Assembly (NCBI RefSeq): GCF_013072695.1
Contig: NZ_LXUK01000022.1
Coordinates: 803,084 to 867,083 of the forward strand
Reading direction: 5' to 3'
DNA from: Acinetobacter sp. Ac_5812
GTDB taxonomy: Bacteria > Pseudomonadota > Gammaproteobacteria > Pseudomonadales > Moraxellaceae
Length of the DNA: 64,000 nt
The notes below the pieces were generated by a model that saw nothing but the letters and a program-made list of their open reading frames with translations, was not told the DNA's origin and ran no database searches. Of this stretch, positions 32,981-41,573 are shown one piece after another. The number at the start of each line of letters is the position of its first letter. Position 1 is the stretch's first letter. The translations under genes and the position numbers were made by a program.

Positions 32981-33021
32981 AGTCAGTTATTTATTTTAAC
33001 TATAACTAACTGGCTTTTTTT
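32981..33021 (+). terminator. Intrinsic terminator after the lipoprotein gene
   Basis: Arms AGTCAGTTA (32981-32989) and TAACTGGCT (33007-33015) pair with one G-U wobble; a run of T follows to 33021. Confidence 0.6.
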
Positions 33022-33440
33022 ATATTTATGTACTTATTCAAAACAGATTACTGAGCAGGCATTAAAAGTAGAACTGTTGTTTAAATATACACAAATCTAC
33101 AAACAAGAATAAATCTCAACATAACCATCATAATTAAATCTAAACACCTCATAAAACCAGTTATCCTTTGAAAACAATTAGATGAATAATCACGAATCAA
33201 ATAAGTTTAAGTTATTCTAATCTTTTATCGCATTTTAAGATTTTATTAATAGTTATTTTCTATAGATAGAAAACATTATTTTCAAACCCTGCACTTGAAA
33301 ATACGGACAAAAGAATCATTTAAATGAATAATGTTATTTTTTCCTATGATATTTTCAAAATACCATGTAAAATCCCTGCCAAAATTGCATGATGAAATGC
33401 AACATGATGCTCTTGGCGATGGGCGAACTAGAGGCGTTGT
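33022..33440. other. AT-rich intergenic region before the TetR gene
   Basis: About 420 bases with no coding frame worth naming. Long A/T runs dominate. The right end near 33400-33440 should contain the promoter and any autoregulatory operator of the TetR gene; the near-repeat of GCATGATGAAATGCAACATGATGC at its end is too irregular to call as an operator. Confidence 0.4.
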
Positions 33441-34007
33441 ATGTCAAAAAAAGAAGATATTATTACCACTGCATTAAGACTTTTTAATTCGCATAGCTAT
33501 AACTCGATCGGTGTAGATCGAATCATTAGTGAATCGGGCGTTGCAAAAATGACTTTCTACAAATACTTCCCTTCAAAGGAAAAGTTAATTGAAGAATGCT
33601 TAGTGCAACGTAACATTAATCTCCAAACTTCTTTAAATGCAACTTTGGCAGAATGTGATCCAGACGATCATCTTGACCAACTTAAAGCAATCTTTGGATG
33701 GTATGCAGCCTGGTTCAACAGTGAAGATTTTAATGGCTGTATGTTTCAGAAAGCTTTAGAAGAAGTGATTAAAATCTATCCTTCTACTTTACAACCTGCT
33801 ACCCAATACAAGATTTGGTTAACGGCTTTAATTGAAAACTTATTAAAGAACCTTGATATTCGTAACCCGACTCATCTTGCAACATTGATTGTCAGCATTT
33901 TAGATGGTATGACGATTCAAGCCCATGTCAACAAACATTCAGTTGCAATGGATGAATACTGGAAGCGCGTAGAACACTTGATCAGTTTTGAAAAAGCTTT
34001 GGCATGA
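33441..34007 (+). CDS. TetR/AcrR-family transcriptional regulator
   Basis: A 188-residue dimeric repressor-type protein. The N-terminal helix-turn-helix is clear: IITTALRLFNSHSYNSIGVD, RIISESGVAKMTFYKYFPSK, EKLIEECL (about residues 6-52). The C-terminal ligand domain is helical and contains GWYAAWFNSEDFNGCMFQKALEE, seen in regulators of the same branch as YxaF/LmrA-like proteins. No target gene is adjacent in an obvious divergent position, and the next plus-strand gene is 560 bases away, so it may act on distant genes. It ends in a near-perfect terminator. Confidence 0.9.
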   Translation: MSKKEDIITTALRLFNSHSYNSIGVDRIISESGVAKMTFYKYFPSKEKLIEECLVQRNINLQTSLNATLAECDPDDHLDQLKAIFGWYAAWFNSEDFNGCMFQKALEEVIKIYPSTLQPATQYKIWLTALIENLLKNLDIRNPTHLATLIVSILDGMTIQAHVNKHSVAMDEYWKRVEHLISFEKALA

Positions 34008-34012
34008 ATACG

Positions 34013-34047
34013 AGATATCCCTTTATTTATAAAGGGATATCTTTTTA
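34013..34047 (+). terminator. Intrinsic terminator after the TetR gene
   Basis: Perfect 13-base-pair stem AGATATCCCTTTA/TAAAGGGATATCT with a TTTA loop (34013-34042) and a T run to 34047. It begins 5 bases after the stop codon. Confidence 0.85.
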
Positions 34048-34080
34048 TAAAAACGTTTGAAAAATCAGGTATCATTGCAT

Positions 34081-34222
34081 AAAAAATAAAGCGTGATTTA
34101 TAGTTATTATTGTGGCTCACGCTTGCGTCTGAGTGTAAAAAGAATAATAAGTATTATTACCCTCTGGCGGTTGCGCTCTCGCACTTCCGATCCTTCTTAT
34201 GCAGACAGATCGTTCTGTCTTG
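34081..34222 (-). ncRNA. Candidate small RNA, about 140 nt
   Basis: A non-coding, locally GC-richer block on the minus strand with its own signals. A consensus -10 TATAAT at 34234-34229 and a poor -35 TTGTGC at 34256-34251 (spacer 16) point to a start near 34222. Three hairpins follow: AGACAGA/TCTGTCT with ACGA loop, GTGC/GCGC with GAGA tetraloop, and a terminal AAGCGTGA/TCACGCTT stem followed by TATTTTTT at 34088-34081. No reading frame with a ribosome-binding site is seen. I do not recognise an Rfam family; the call rests on structure alone. Confidence 0.4.
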
Positions 34223-34570
34223 TTTCTCATTATATATGTTTTTTTGTGAAGCACAATCTTTTTTTTAGTTTTTTATATTCATTAATTATATTAACCACTT
34301 AATTTTATTATTTAGTATTTTTAAAGAATAAATCAAACAATATCGAACCATAATGGCTTCAAACTAGATATAAACCTCCCAAAACAACAATAATGTGTAT
34401 TTAATCACGTATTTTACACAAATAACCGATTAATCAACAGTATAACACCCTTTTATCACTTTTACTGATATACATTTTCATTAAAAACCATTGCAATTAT
34501 TCAGTTTTACTACAATTTTTCCATTGCGTGACTTTATACTAGCCTCGGCTGTAACCTAGAGAGTATATGC
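34223..34570. other. AT-rich intergenic region upstream of the ArsR gene
   Basis: About 350 bases without genes. The left end holds the putative promoter of the minus-strand small RNA. The right end carries the ArsR promoter; TTGCGTGACTTTATACTAGCCT at 34525-34546 includes a -10-like TATACT. No clear dyad operator was found. Confidence 0.35.
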
Positions 34571-34882
34571 ATGCAAAAGGATTTCGAGATCGACGCCATG
34601 AGAGAGTCTGCTGGTACAATTGTGACTGTACTGAAATCTCTGGCAAATACTGATCGTTTAATTATTTTGTGTCATTTGGCTAAACAAGAACTTAATGTTT
34701 CACAAATTGAAGAACTGACCCAAATCTTCCAACCTACGCTTTCACAGCAATTGATGATGTTAAGAAAAAGTAATGTTGTTTCTACTCGTCGCGATGGCAA
34801 ACAAATTTTTTACTCAATTTTAGATCCGAAGCTGCAAGTCGTTTTGAATACGCTGTATGAGCATTACTGCCCTCAGGCATAA
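34571..34882 (+). CDS. ArsR-family regulator, YgaV/BigR-like sulfur sensor
   Basis: A 103-residue winged-helix repressor. The recognition helices are VSQIEELTQIFQPTLSQQLMML and the wing is VVSTRRDGKQIFYSIL. It lacks the CxC metal site of arsenic or zinc sensors. Instead it has single Cys residues at 34 (RLIILCHLAK) and 100 (LYEHYCPQA), the same 66-residue spacing as the redox pair of BigR, and the terminal YCP ending of E. coli YgaV. Those proteins release DNA when persulfides or sulfide form a bond between the two Cys. The downstream SulP transporter (76 bases away, same strand) is the likely target. Sensor type inferred from Cys placement. Confidence 0.82.
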   Translation: MQKDFEIDAMRESAGTIVTVLKSLANTDRLIILCHLAKQELNVSQIEELTQIFQPTLSQQLMMLRKSNVVSTRRDGKQIFYSILDPKLQVVLNTLYEHYCPQA

Positions 34883-34963
34883 TTCTCAAAAAAAATTCAA
34901 TCGTACCCTCTTTAGCATTTTTTCTGCATAATATATATAAATTTATGATTTAGACTATTGCGC

Positions 34964-36664
34964 ATGAAATTGCTAAACCTAGACCTATCTAAACTTTTGC
35001 CTGCGCAAAAATGGTTAAGTTGTTATCAGCTTTCCAGCTTAAAGTCTGATCTGATCGCAGCCTGCATTGTATTGGCTATGTTGGTACCACAAGGTATGGC
35101 GTATGCAATGCTGGCAGGACTTCCGCCAATTATGGGGATATACGCCAGTATATTGCCCATGATTATCTATGCCTTTACAGGAAGTAGTACCACCCTTTCC
35201 ATTGGTCCTGTCGCCATTATTTCGATGATGGTATTTACAGCGCTCGACCCGCTATTTGCTGCTGGATCAACAGCCTATATTGAAGCTGCTTATTTATTAG
35301 CATTGTTAGTTGGGATCATTTCTCTGCTTTTAGGTTTATTACGTTTCGGCTTTCTCATTCAGCTGATTAGCCATCCCGTTATTCAAAGCTTTATCATCGC
35401 ATCTGCGTTACTGATCGCCTTGGGACAGTTTAAGTTTTTACTGGATATGCCGTTGCAAGCAGGTAATATTCCTGAGTTCTTACTGAGCTTATCTCAAAAC
35501 TTGCACCAAGTTACGTTGACAGGCATAAGCTGTGGGCTAATTCCTGTTTTCCTCTTGTTTATGCTTCCGAAACTGATTCGATCCAGTTTTCTGAACAAAA
35601 TATTACCTTTATTACTGGTTTTGCTCTCTATCGCAATCATCACCTTTATTGGAAACGATGATCAGGTCATCAAAACTGTTGGCGTCATCCCAACAGGCCT
35701 ACCCAATTTTCATTTTCCGACTTGGAACACTGAGTTGATTCTTCAACTGCTACCAAGCGCATTTATGATTGCAATGATTAGCTTTGTAGAATCACTGGCC
35801 ATTGCTCAAGCCACAGCACTACAAAAGCGCGATGACTTAGACAGTAACCAAGAACTGATTGCTTTAGGCTTAGCCAATATTGCTGCAGGATTTAATTCCG
35901 GTTTTGCAGTCTCTGGTAGCCTATCTCGTACTGTTGTCAATGCTGATGCGGGGGCAAAAACCCCAATGTCTGGTGTTATTTCATCTTTATTGATGATTGC
36001 AGTCAGCCTTTACTTTACAGGCTTCTTTCAAAACCTGCCGCTCGCTGTATTAGCCGCCACAATTTTTGTCTCTATCTGGAAGCTGGTGACACTGACTCCA
36101 TTCCTTGAAACATGGAAATATTCAAAAGCTGACGGACTGGCAATGTGGGTGACCTTCTTTGGTGTGACCTGTATAAATATTTCAACTGGACTGATCATTG
36201 GTATTGTACTGACCTTTATTCTACTGCTTTGGCGTATCAGCCGCCCTCATATTGCTGTCATTGGTTTAATTGAAGGAACTCAACACTTTAGAAATATCTC
36301 AAATTACAATGTCATTACATCACCAGCTGTGGCTTCTTTTCGTGTTGATGAAAACCTCAACTTTTTAAATGCACATGTTCTGAAAGGTCATGTGATTACA
36401 GAAGTTAGCCAGAATTCGCTGCTGCAACATGTTGTGATCAACTGCTCAAGCATTAGCAACATCGATCTTAGCGCTTTAGAAATGTTAGAAGACCTAAATC
36501 GAGAATTGGCTCAGTTGACTATTCAATTGCATCTATCCGAAGTGAAGAGCCCTGTTATGGAGCGACTATGTAAATCCCAGCTCAAAAATGAGCTTACAGG
36601 TCAAATATTTTTATCACATTATCAAGCAATACAAACACTTTCGCCTGAAATGCTTGTAGAATGA
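34964..36664 (+). CDS. SulP-family anion transporter
   Basis: A 566-residue inner-membrane transporter. The SulP start LVPQGMAYAMLAGLPPIMGI, the SSTTLSIGPVAIISMM segment, the FVESLAIAQ motif and SGSLSRTVVNADAGAKTPMS are all typical. About 12-14 hydrophobic helices are followed by a C-terminal STAS domain (about 440-560; VINCSSISNIDLSALEMLEDL). Members take up sulfate, bicarbonate or dicarboxylates; with an ArsR-type sulfur sensor upstream, sulfate or another oxidised sulfur anion is a fair guess, but not shown. The ATG at 34964 is preferred over a TTG two codons earlier; neither has a good ribosome-binding site. Confidence 0.88.
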   Translation: MKLLNLDLSKLLPAQKWLSCYQLSSLKSDLIAACIVLAMLVPQGMAYAMLAGLPPIMGIYASILPMIIYAFTGSSTTLSIGPVAIISMMVFTALDPLFAAGSTAYIEAAYLLALLVGIISLLLGLLRFGFLIQLISHPVIQSFIIASALLIALGQFKFLLDMPLQAGNIPEFLLSLSQNLHQVTLTGISCGLIPVFLLFMLPKLIRSSFLNKILPLLLVLLSIAIITFIGNDDQVIKTVGVIPTGLPNFHFPTWNTELILQLLPSAFMIAMISFVESLAIAQATALQKRDDLDSNQELIALGLANIAAGFNSGFAVSGSLSRTVVNADAGAKTPMSGVISSLLMIAVSLYFTGFFQNLPLAVLAATIFVSIWKLVTLTPFLETWKYSKADGLAMWVTFFGVTCINISTGLIIGIVLTFILLLWRISRPHIAVIGLIEGTQHFRNISNYNVITSPAVASFRVDENLNFLNAHVLKGHVITEVSQNSLLQHVVINCSSISNIDLSALEMLEDLNRELAQLTIQLHLSEVKSPVMERLCKSQLKNELTGQIFLSHYQAIQTLSPEMLVE

Positions 36665-36861
36665 ACAGCTTTTATTGGATTTTTTTTATACAAAAGGATG
36701 TGTCATGTTTTCATAATTTTTTTTAAAAAACATTGTGTTAATTTTTTCGGTATTTTTAAAGTAATTGAATTGCAAAAAAAATTTTATTATTCACGGTTCT
36801 TAGGTATAGAATACCGCGCTTGTTTAACCTTAAACCGTGCATAGGTTTATAAGGCCTTTAT

Positions 36862-38064
36862 ATGTTTAATGTACTGTCTCGCTTGAGCTTAGTTAGCAAA
36901 ATTATTATCGCTATTTTTTTAGGGATTGGCGTCGCTTTGCTCTTTCCTAACTTTACACCCTACTTAAGTTTATTGGGTGAATTATTCATTAAAGCATTAA
37001 AGTCTGTTGCACCGATTTTAGTTTTTGTTTTAGTTCTATCTTCAATTGCAAATTTCCAAATTGGTCAGAACTCAAATATCAAACCTGTGCTGGTTTTATA
37101 TGTAGTCGGAATGCTACTTGCTGCATTCAGTGCAGTAACTGCAAGTGTTTTGTTTCCAAGCCAACTGTTTTTACACTTACCGGCAGAAACTGGCCTTCAA
37201 GCACCAGGTAGCCTTGCAGAGATTTTAAAGAATTTACTTTTAAGTTTTATTGCAAACCCTGTTCAAGCCATTGGTGAAGCCAACTTTATTGGTATTTTGG
37301 CTTGGGCAATTGGCTTAGGTCTGGCTTTACGCCATAGCTCTGACACGACCAAGCAAGTTTTGACTGATGTGGCTGGAGCAGTCAATAAAATCATTCATAC
37401 CGTGATTGGTTTTGCTCCAATCGGTATTTTTGGTTTAGTTGCCGTGACATTTGCAAGCGAAGGTCTAGCAACACTAACCAGTTATGCCCATCTATTAGCC
37501 GTATTAATCGGCACAATGCTGTTTGTCGCACTGGTAATTAATCCAATCTTAGTTGCGATTACAATGAAGGCAAACCCATACCCATTAGTATTTACCTGCT
37601 TAAAAGAAAGTGGCATCACTGCCTTCTTTACCCGTAGTTCTGCTGCCAATATTCCAGTAAACCTAGATTTGGCGCAACGTTTAGGTGTCAATGAAGCAAC
37701 CGCCAGCGTTTCTATTCCATTGGGTGCTACCATCAACATGGCAGGCGCAGCCGTCACAATTACGGTACTTACCCTTGCTGCTGTACATACACTTGGTATC
37801 CCTGTTGATTTAAGCACCATGATTATTTTATCTGTCGTTGCAACAGTTTCTGCTTGTGGCGCATCTGGTGTTGCGGGTGGATCTTTATTATTAATCCCTG
37901 TTGCTTGTAGTTTGTTTGGTATATCATCTGAAATTGCAATGCAAATCGTTGCGATTGGTATGATTATCAGTGTACTGCAAGATTCAACAGAAACTGCATT
38001 AAACTCTTCAACTGACGTCTTATTTACTGCTGCTGTTGATTTCAAAGACCATCCAAGATCATAG
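36862..38064 (+). CDS. sstT: Serine/threonine:Na+ symporter SstT
   Basis: A 400-residue sodium-coupled amino-acid transporter of the DAACS family. It shows FIKALKSVAPILVFVLVLSS, AFFTRSSAANIPVNLDLA, the substrate/Na+ loop VSIPLGATINMAGAAVTITV, VSACGASGVAGGSLLLIPVA and QDSTETALNSSTDVLFTAAV near the end, all as in SstT. The length matches E. coli SstT (414). It imports serine and threonine across the inner membrane. Its ribosome-binding site AAGG is 8 bases before the ATG. The YoaK-like gene follows 6 bases later, so sstT and the next two genes may form a transcript. Confidence 0.94.
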   Translation: MFNVLSRLSLVSKIIIAIFLGIGVALLFPNFTPYLSLLGELFIKALKSVAPILVFVLVLSSIANFQIGQNSNIKPVLVLYVVGMLLAAFSAVTASVLFPSQLFLHLPAETGLQAPGSLAEILKNLLLSFIANPVQAIGEANFIGILAWAIGLGLALRHSSDTTKQVLTDVAGAVNKIIHTVIGFAPIGIFGLVAVTFASEGLATLTSYAHLLAVLIGTMLFVALVINPILVAITMKANPYPLVFTCLKESGITAFFTRSSAANIPVNLDLAQRLGVNEATASVSIPLGATINMAGAAVTITVLTLAAVHTLGIPVDLSTMIILSVVATVSACGASGVAGGSLLLIPVACSLFGISSEIAMQIVAIGMIISVLQDSTETALNSSTDVLFTAAVDFKDHPRS

Positions 38065-38070
38065 GTTACT

Positions 38071-38751
38071 ATGCCACTTCAACGTTTACCTAACTGGATT
38101 CAACTCGGTGCTTTCTTCCTCGCACTGAATGCAGGGATGGTAAACGTTTTGGGCTTATTTACAGTCCTGCATCAGTCCGTTTCACACATGACAGGCAACG
38201 TCAGTATGTTAGCAATGAGTTTGCTTGACTGGCAGCCTGAACATTTTATCTACCTCAGTCTGGTTATCCTTTGCTTTGTGATTGGCTCTTTTTATAGTGG
38301 CTTAATACTTGGCAATGGGAGCGTTGCATTTGGTCGACGTTATGGCCTACCGCTTAGTTTAGTTGCGATCTTTCTGCTTCTCACTTGGCTCTTACTCCCC
38401 TATTTCCCACGCTACGGCCTCTTATGGGCCTGTGTTGCCATGGGGGTACAGAATGCAATGGTGAGCCACTATAAAGGGGCAATTATCCGCACAACGCACT
38501 TATCTGGCGTGCTGACCGATATCGGTTTAGCATTAGGCTATAAAGCACGTGGTTTAAAAGTAGAAAAACGCCGTATTTTTCTGCATCTTCTCATCTTTAT
38601 CGGTTTTTTATGTGGTGGACTCATTGCGAGTCTGCTTTATCCTTATTTAAACTTACAGACCTTCCTCATTCCAGCAGCGTTAAGCTTAGCAATGAGTGTC
38701 GCCTACTGGATTTTCTATTTTCGTTCTTCATCAAACTCAAATTTGGATTGA
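38071..38751 (+). CDS. YoaK/DUF1275 family membrane protein
   Basis: A 226-residue protein with six hydrophobic segments. It has the DUF1275 opening ALNAGMVNVLGLFTVLHQSVSHMTGN, the central GVQNAMVSHYKGAIIRTTHLSG, and LTDIGLALG. YoaK-like proteins are widespread inner-membrane proteins of unknown function. It lies between sstT (6 bases) and the DUF2058 gene (3 bases), so co-translation is likely, though the three products are not known to cooperate. Confidence 0.88.
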   Translation: MPLQRLPNWIQLGAFFLALNAGMVNVLGLFTVLHQSVSHMTGNVSMLAMSLLDWQPEHFIYLSLVILCFVIGSFYSGLILGNGSVAFGRRYGLPLSLVAIFLLLTWLLLPYFPRYGLLWACVAMGVQNAMVSHYKGAIIRTTHLSGVLTDIGLALGYKARGLKVEKRRIFLHLLIFIGFLCGGLIASLLYPYLNLQTFLIPAALSLAMSVAYWIFYFRSSSNSNLD

Positions 38752-38754
38752 ATT

Positions 38755-39294
38755 ATGGTTAAAAATGCATTGCAAGCTCAATTGTTAAAAGCGGGTTTGG
38801 TTGATAATAAGAAAGCAAAAAAATTAACTAAGCAAGCACAACATGGACAACGCACTGGACAAAATGATGATGCGGCATTGAAAGCTGAAATCGACCGTGC
38901 CAAACAAGAAAAACTAGCCAAAGACCAAGCATTGAATCAAGAAAAGCAAGCTGTACTCGAAGAGAAAGCCTTAAAAGCTTCGATCATTCAGATGATTAAG
39001 CACCACAAAGTCAAAGAAATTGAAGGTGATGTCACTTATCAATTTATTGATGAAGCTAAGATCAAAAAAGTCTATCTTTCACAGCAAGTGTATAATGCCC
39101 TTGTTTCAGGTTCACTTGTGATTGCCAAAGATCAAGACAGCTACGCTTATTTACCTAAAGCGCTTGCGGAAAAAATTGATCAAAAAATGCAAGGCTTTAT
39201 CTTGATAAATAACAATACCGAGAAAAATGATCAAACTACGGATGAGGAAGATCCATATGCAGCATATGTGATTCCTGATGATCTGATGTGGTAA
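38755..39294 (+). CDS. DUF2058 family protein (YaiL-like)
   Basis: A 179-residue, very hydrophilic protein. The N-terminal half is a charged coiled-coil-like stretch (LLKAGLVDNKKAKKLTKQAQ; IDRAKQEKLAKDQALNQEKQ) and the C-terminal half a small beta domain (VTYQFIDEAKIKKVYLSQQV; YAYLPKALAEKI). This is the plan of DUF2058/YaiL, nucleoprotein- or polysome-associated proteins of gamma-Proteobacteria; function not established. The gene begins 3 bases after YoaK ends. Confidence 0.86.
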   Translation: MVKNALQAQLLKAGLVDNKKAKKLTKQAQHGQRTGQNDDAALKAEIDRAKQEKLAKDQALNQEKQAVLEEKALKASIIQMIKHHKVKEIEGDVTYQFIDEAKIKKVYLSQQVYNALVSGSLVIAKDQDSYAYLPKALAEKIDQKMQGFILINNNTEKNDQTTDEEDPYAAYVIPDDLMW

Positions 39295-39358
39295 ATCATC
39301 CAACAGTTATGTAAAAACGCCTTTACAAATCGTATATAAACTGTGATCAAGTTAATAT

Positions 39359-39408
39359 AAAACACCATTACACCTTACAATTCCCGCTCAAAGAATTTAT
39401 AAGGTGTT
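39359..39408 (+). promoter_or_regulatory. Leader able to hide the ribosome-binding site of the MscS gene
   Basis: ACACCTTA (39370-39377) is complementary to TAAGGTGT (39400-39407), which contains the AAGGTG ribosome-binding site. The copy AAAACACC (39359-39366) can pair with the overlapping GGTGTTTT. Either pairing would sequester the site just before the TTG start. Functional meaning is untested. Confidence 0.4.
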
Positions 39409-39414
39409 TTGGGT

Positions 39415-40656
39415 TTGGATTATTTAAAGTATTTGCGTAGTGAGTTAAGCCATTACCCATGGCTAGAAACAGCGATTGCATTCATCATTTTGATTTTGTT
39501 TGCGGCACTTGCCAACTTTATTGCGAAAAGAATTATCGTCCGTGGTATTCGCCATTTAATTACAAAATTTAAATCTCCAAATCAGTCCATTTTCGCACAA
39601 CATAGTGTGACTCAGCGTTTTGCCAATATCGTTCCTGCAATTGTCATCATGAATGGCATTACCACAATTCCGCATCTACCAGAGAAATTCATCAGCTTTG
39701 TGCAAATGGGTGCGCAGGCTTTTATCTTCCTGACACTAGCACTCACTGTCAGTGAAGCGCTGAATATTTTTAACTTAATATATCAACGTAATCCCAAGTC
39801 TAGAAATAAGCCGATTAAGGGCTATCTGCAACTTGTTAAACTGATCTTATTCGTTGTTTGTGGCCTCATGATTTTGGGCACTTTCTTGAAAAAAGATGTG
39901 TTTACCTTACTTGCAGGCTTCGGTGCAATGGCAGCTGTATTGATGTTGGTGTTCCAAAATACCATTCTTTCTTTGGTTGCCAGTGTTCAAATCGCTTCTT
40001 ATGACATGGTTCGTATTGGTGACTGGATTGAAATGCCATCTTTAAATGCAGACGGAGATGTCATTGATATGTCATTACATACGGTGACCGTACAGAACTT
40101 TGATAAGACATTTACAACCATTCCAACAAATAAACTGGTGACTGACACCTTTAGAAACTGGCGTGGGATGAGTGAGTCAGGCTGCCGTCGTATTAAACGT
40201 TCACTGTTCTTAGATCAAAGTAGTGTTCACTTCATGAGCGATGAGGAACAGCAAAAATTAAAAGATTTCTTGCTACTGGATCAATACCTCGATGCTAAAA
40301 AATCTGAAATTGAAGAGTTCAATAACCACTTGAGTAATCAGTCTCAGTATAATCAACGTCGTTTAACCAATCTTGGGACATTCCGTGCTTATGTTGAGTT
40401 TTACTTACGTCAGCATCAAGGGATTGCCCAAAACCAAACGATTTTGGTACGTCAAATGCAACCAACCAGTGAAGGCTTGCCATTAGAAATCTATGCATTT
40501 ACCAATACCATTGCATGGGCTTCGTATGAAGCAATTCAATCTGATATTTTTGATCATTTGATTGCAATTATTCCTGAATTTGGCTTGAGAATTTATCAAG
40601 CACCATCAGGTCATGATTTCCAAATGCTTACTACAGAGCAAGAAACAAAAGCTTAA
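39415..40656 (+). CDS. Mechanosensitive channel, MscS family, YbdG-like
   Basis: A 413-residue inner-membrane channel. Several hydrophobic helices (LETAIAFIILILFAALANFI; LVKLILFVVCGLMILG) precede the pore-lining helix AGFGAMAAVLMLVFQNTILS and the beta domain VRIGDWIEMPSLNADGDVID. TTIPTNKLVTDTFRNWRGMSESGCRRIKRS is split over about residues 240-270 and is characteristic of YbdG (MscM, 415 residues). Such channels open in hypo-osmotic shock. The start is a TTG: the one at 39415 is 8 bases from AAGGTG; a TTG at 39409 is too close to it. A shared bidirectional terminator follows. Confidence 0.9.
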   Translation: MDYLKYLRSELSHYPWLETAIAFIILILFAALANFIAKRIIVRGIRHLITKFKSPNQSIFAQHSVTQRFANIVPAIVIMNGITTIPHLPEKFISFVQMGAQAFIFLTLALTVSEALNIFNLIYQRNPKSRNKPIKGYLQLVKLILFVVCGLMILGTFLKKDVFTLLAGFGAMAAVLMLVFQNTILSLVASVQIASYDMVRIGDWIEMPSLNADGDVIDMSLHTVTVQNFDKTFTTIPTNKLVTDTFRNWRGMSESGCRRIKRSLFLDQSSVHFMSDEEQQKLKDFLLLDQYLDAKKSEIEEFNNHLSNQSQYNQRRLTNLGTFRAYVEFYLRQHQGIAQNQTILVRQMQPTSEGLPLEIYAFTNTIAWASYEAIQSDIFDHLIAIIPEFGLRIYQAPSGHDFQMLTTEQETKA

Positions 40657-40667
40657 ATTAAAAATTA

Positions 40668-40694
40668 AAAAAAGCACCTTAGGGTGCTTTTTTT
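40668..40694. terminator. Bidirectional terminator
   Basis: AAAAAAAGCACC and GGGTGCTTTTTTT pair around a short TTA loop, giving A/T runs on both sides. It lies between the convergent MscS gene and the small membrane-protein gene at 40693 and suits both strands. Confidence 0.85.
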
Positions 40695-40995
40695 AATTCA
40701 ACTCAAAGTACTTCTTACACCCTTGCATCCACTCCTCTGATACTGACGGCTGTTCTGGGTTTTCTGTATTTGCTAATTCACAATCTGCTGGATTGTTTAA
40801 TCCATTGTCTCTAGGAAAAGAATAACCATAATAACCATCACTATTCTTCTGATAGCCACCCGTTTTTTTATAATCCCAGTAGAAGTAACTGGCAAAAGCC
40901 AATGTCATCCCTAACATGACAAAGAGCAATCCTTTTAAACTCATCCATCGCTCTAAATTGATTTTTTCAACATTATAAACAAATTTATTAAACAT
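40693..40995 (-). CDS. Small single-span membrane protein, hypothetical
   Basis: A 100-residue protein. A short cytoplasmic start (MFNKFVYNVEKINLERWMS) leads into one hydrophobic helix (LKGLLFVMLGMTLAFASYFY). An outside tail follows with GGYQKNSDGYYGYSFPRDNG and two Cys (ADCELANTENPE; EEWMQGCKKYFELN) that could form a disulfide in the periplasm. Not recognised. Its stop lies inside the bidirectional terminator shared with the MscS gene. It is alone on this strand; the next minus gene starts 420 bases upstream. Confidence 0.65.
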   Translation of the reverse strand: MFNKFVYNVEKINLERWMSLKGLLFVMLGMTLAFASYFYWDYKKTGGYQKNSDGYYGYSFPRDNGLNNPADCELANTENPEQPSVSEEWMQGCKKYFELN

Positions 40996-41084
40996 TTAGG
41001 GATAAGTTTCTGCTTCTAGTAAAAGAAAATTTCGAACAATTTTCAGTCTTTTTCTATACTGAAGCGAAAAATTCTATGGCGCAT

Positions 41085-41117
41085 AAAAAAAACCCCAATA
41101 ACATTTGAGGCTTTTTT
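41085..41117 (-). terminator. Intrinsic terminator of the 41132-41413 gene
   Basis: On the minus strand CCTCAA and TTGGGG pair (one G-U) around ATGTTA, followed by eight T. It starts 22 bases after the stop codon. Confidence 0.6.
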
Positions 41118-41131
41118 ATGATCTTTAAAAA

Positions 41132-41413
41132 TCAGTCCCACTCTAGCTGAAACTGAATATTGGTATTGGTAAAATTAGGATTTAAGAAAACTCTATAACC
41201 TGCTTCCTTTAATTCAGTCACAACAATATCCGCATCTTCGCTACTAACTTCATGTTTTGAAAATTGTTGTAAGGCATCTCGATCACCATCACTGGCTCTT
41301 AATTTAATCGTACTGGAAATTTTTGAGAGAATTTTATCTACTGTTAATTTTTTAACATTTGCATTAGAAATTGCAGTCGCTCGTGATGCAGGTAACAAAA
41401 CTTCTTCGTTCAC
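41132..41413 (-). CDS. Small cytoplasmic hypothetical protein
   Basis: A 93-residue protein without signal or membrane segment. It has a helical middle (NVKKLTVDKILSKISSTIKL), an acidic stretch (ASDGDRDALQQFSKHEVSSE) and a mixed alpha/beta end (ADIVVTELKEAGYRVFLNPN; TNIQFQLEWD). The plan resembles small phage- or plasmid-encoded proteins, but no family was recognised. It has its own terminator and no close neighbour on the strand, so it is probably a single-gene transcript. Confidence 0.6.
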   Translation of the reverse strand: MNEEVLLPASRATAISNANVKKLTVDKILSKISSTIKLRASDGDRDALQQFSKHEVSSEDADIVVTELKEAGYRVFLNPNFTNTNIQFQLEWD

Positions 41414-41573
41414 CGTATTCCGCCTGTAATATCAGAATAAGAAAAAAATTATAATATGTTCTATTTCCAGTTTTTCAAGCCCATGAACTCAACTAAACGA
41501 CAGATTTTGGCGCGCAAATACAAGAATAACAATTTTACAAGGTAAAGAAGCAAATCGAAGTACTAGGACTAGC

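Noticed and set aside
34081..34222. Guanidine-II (mini-ykkC) riboswitch, suggested by the ACGA hairpin loop
   Set aside because: That motif needs two hairpins with ACGR loops ahead of a transporter or metabolic gene; the second loop here is GAGA and no such gene follows on the minus strand.
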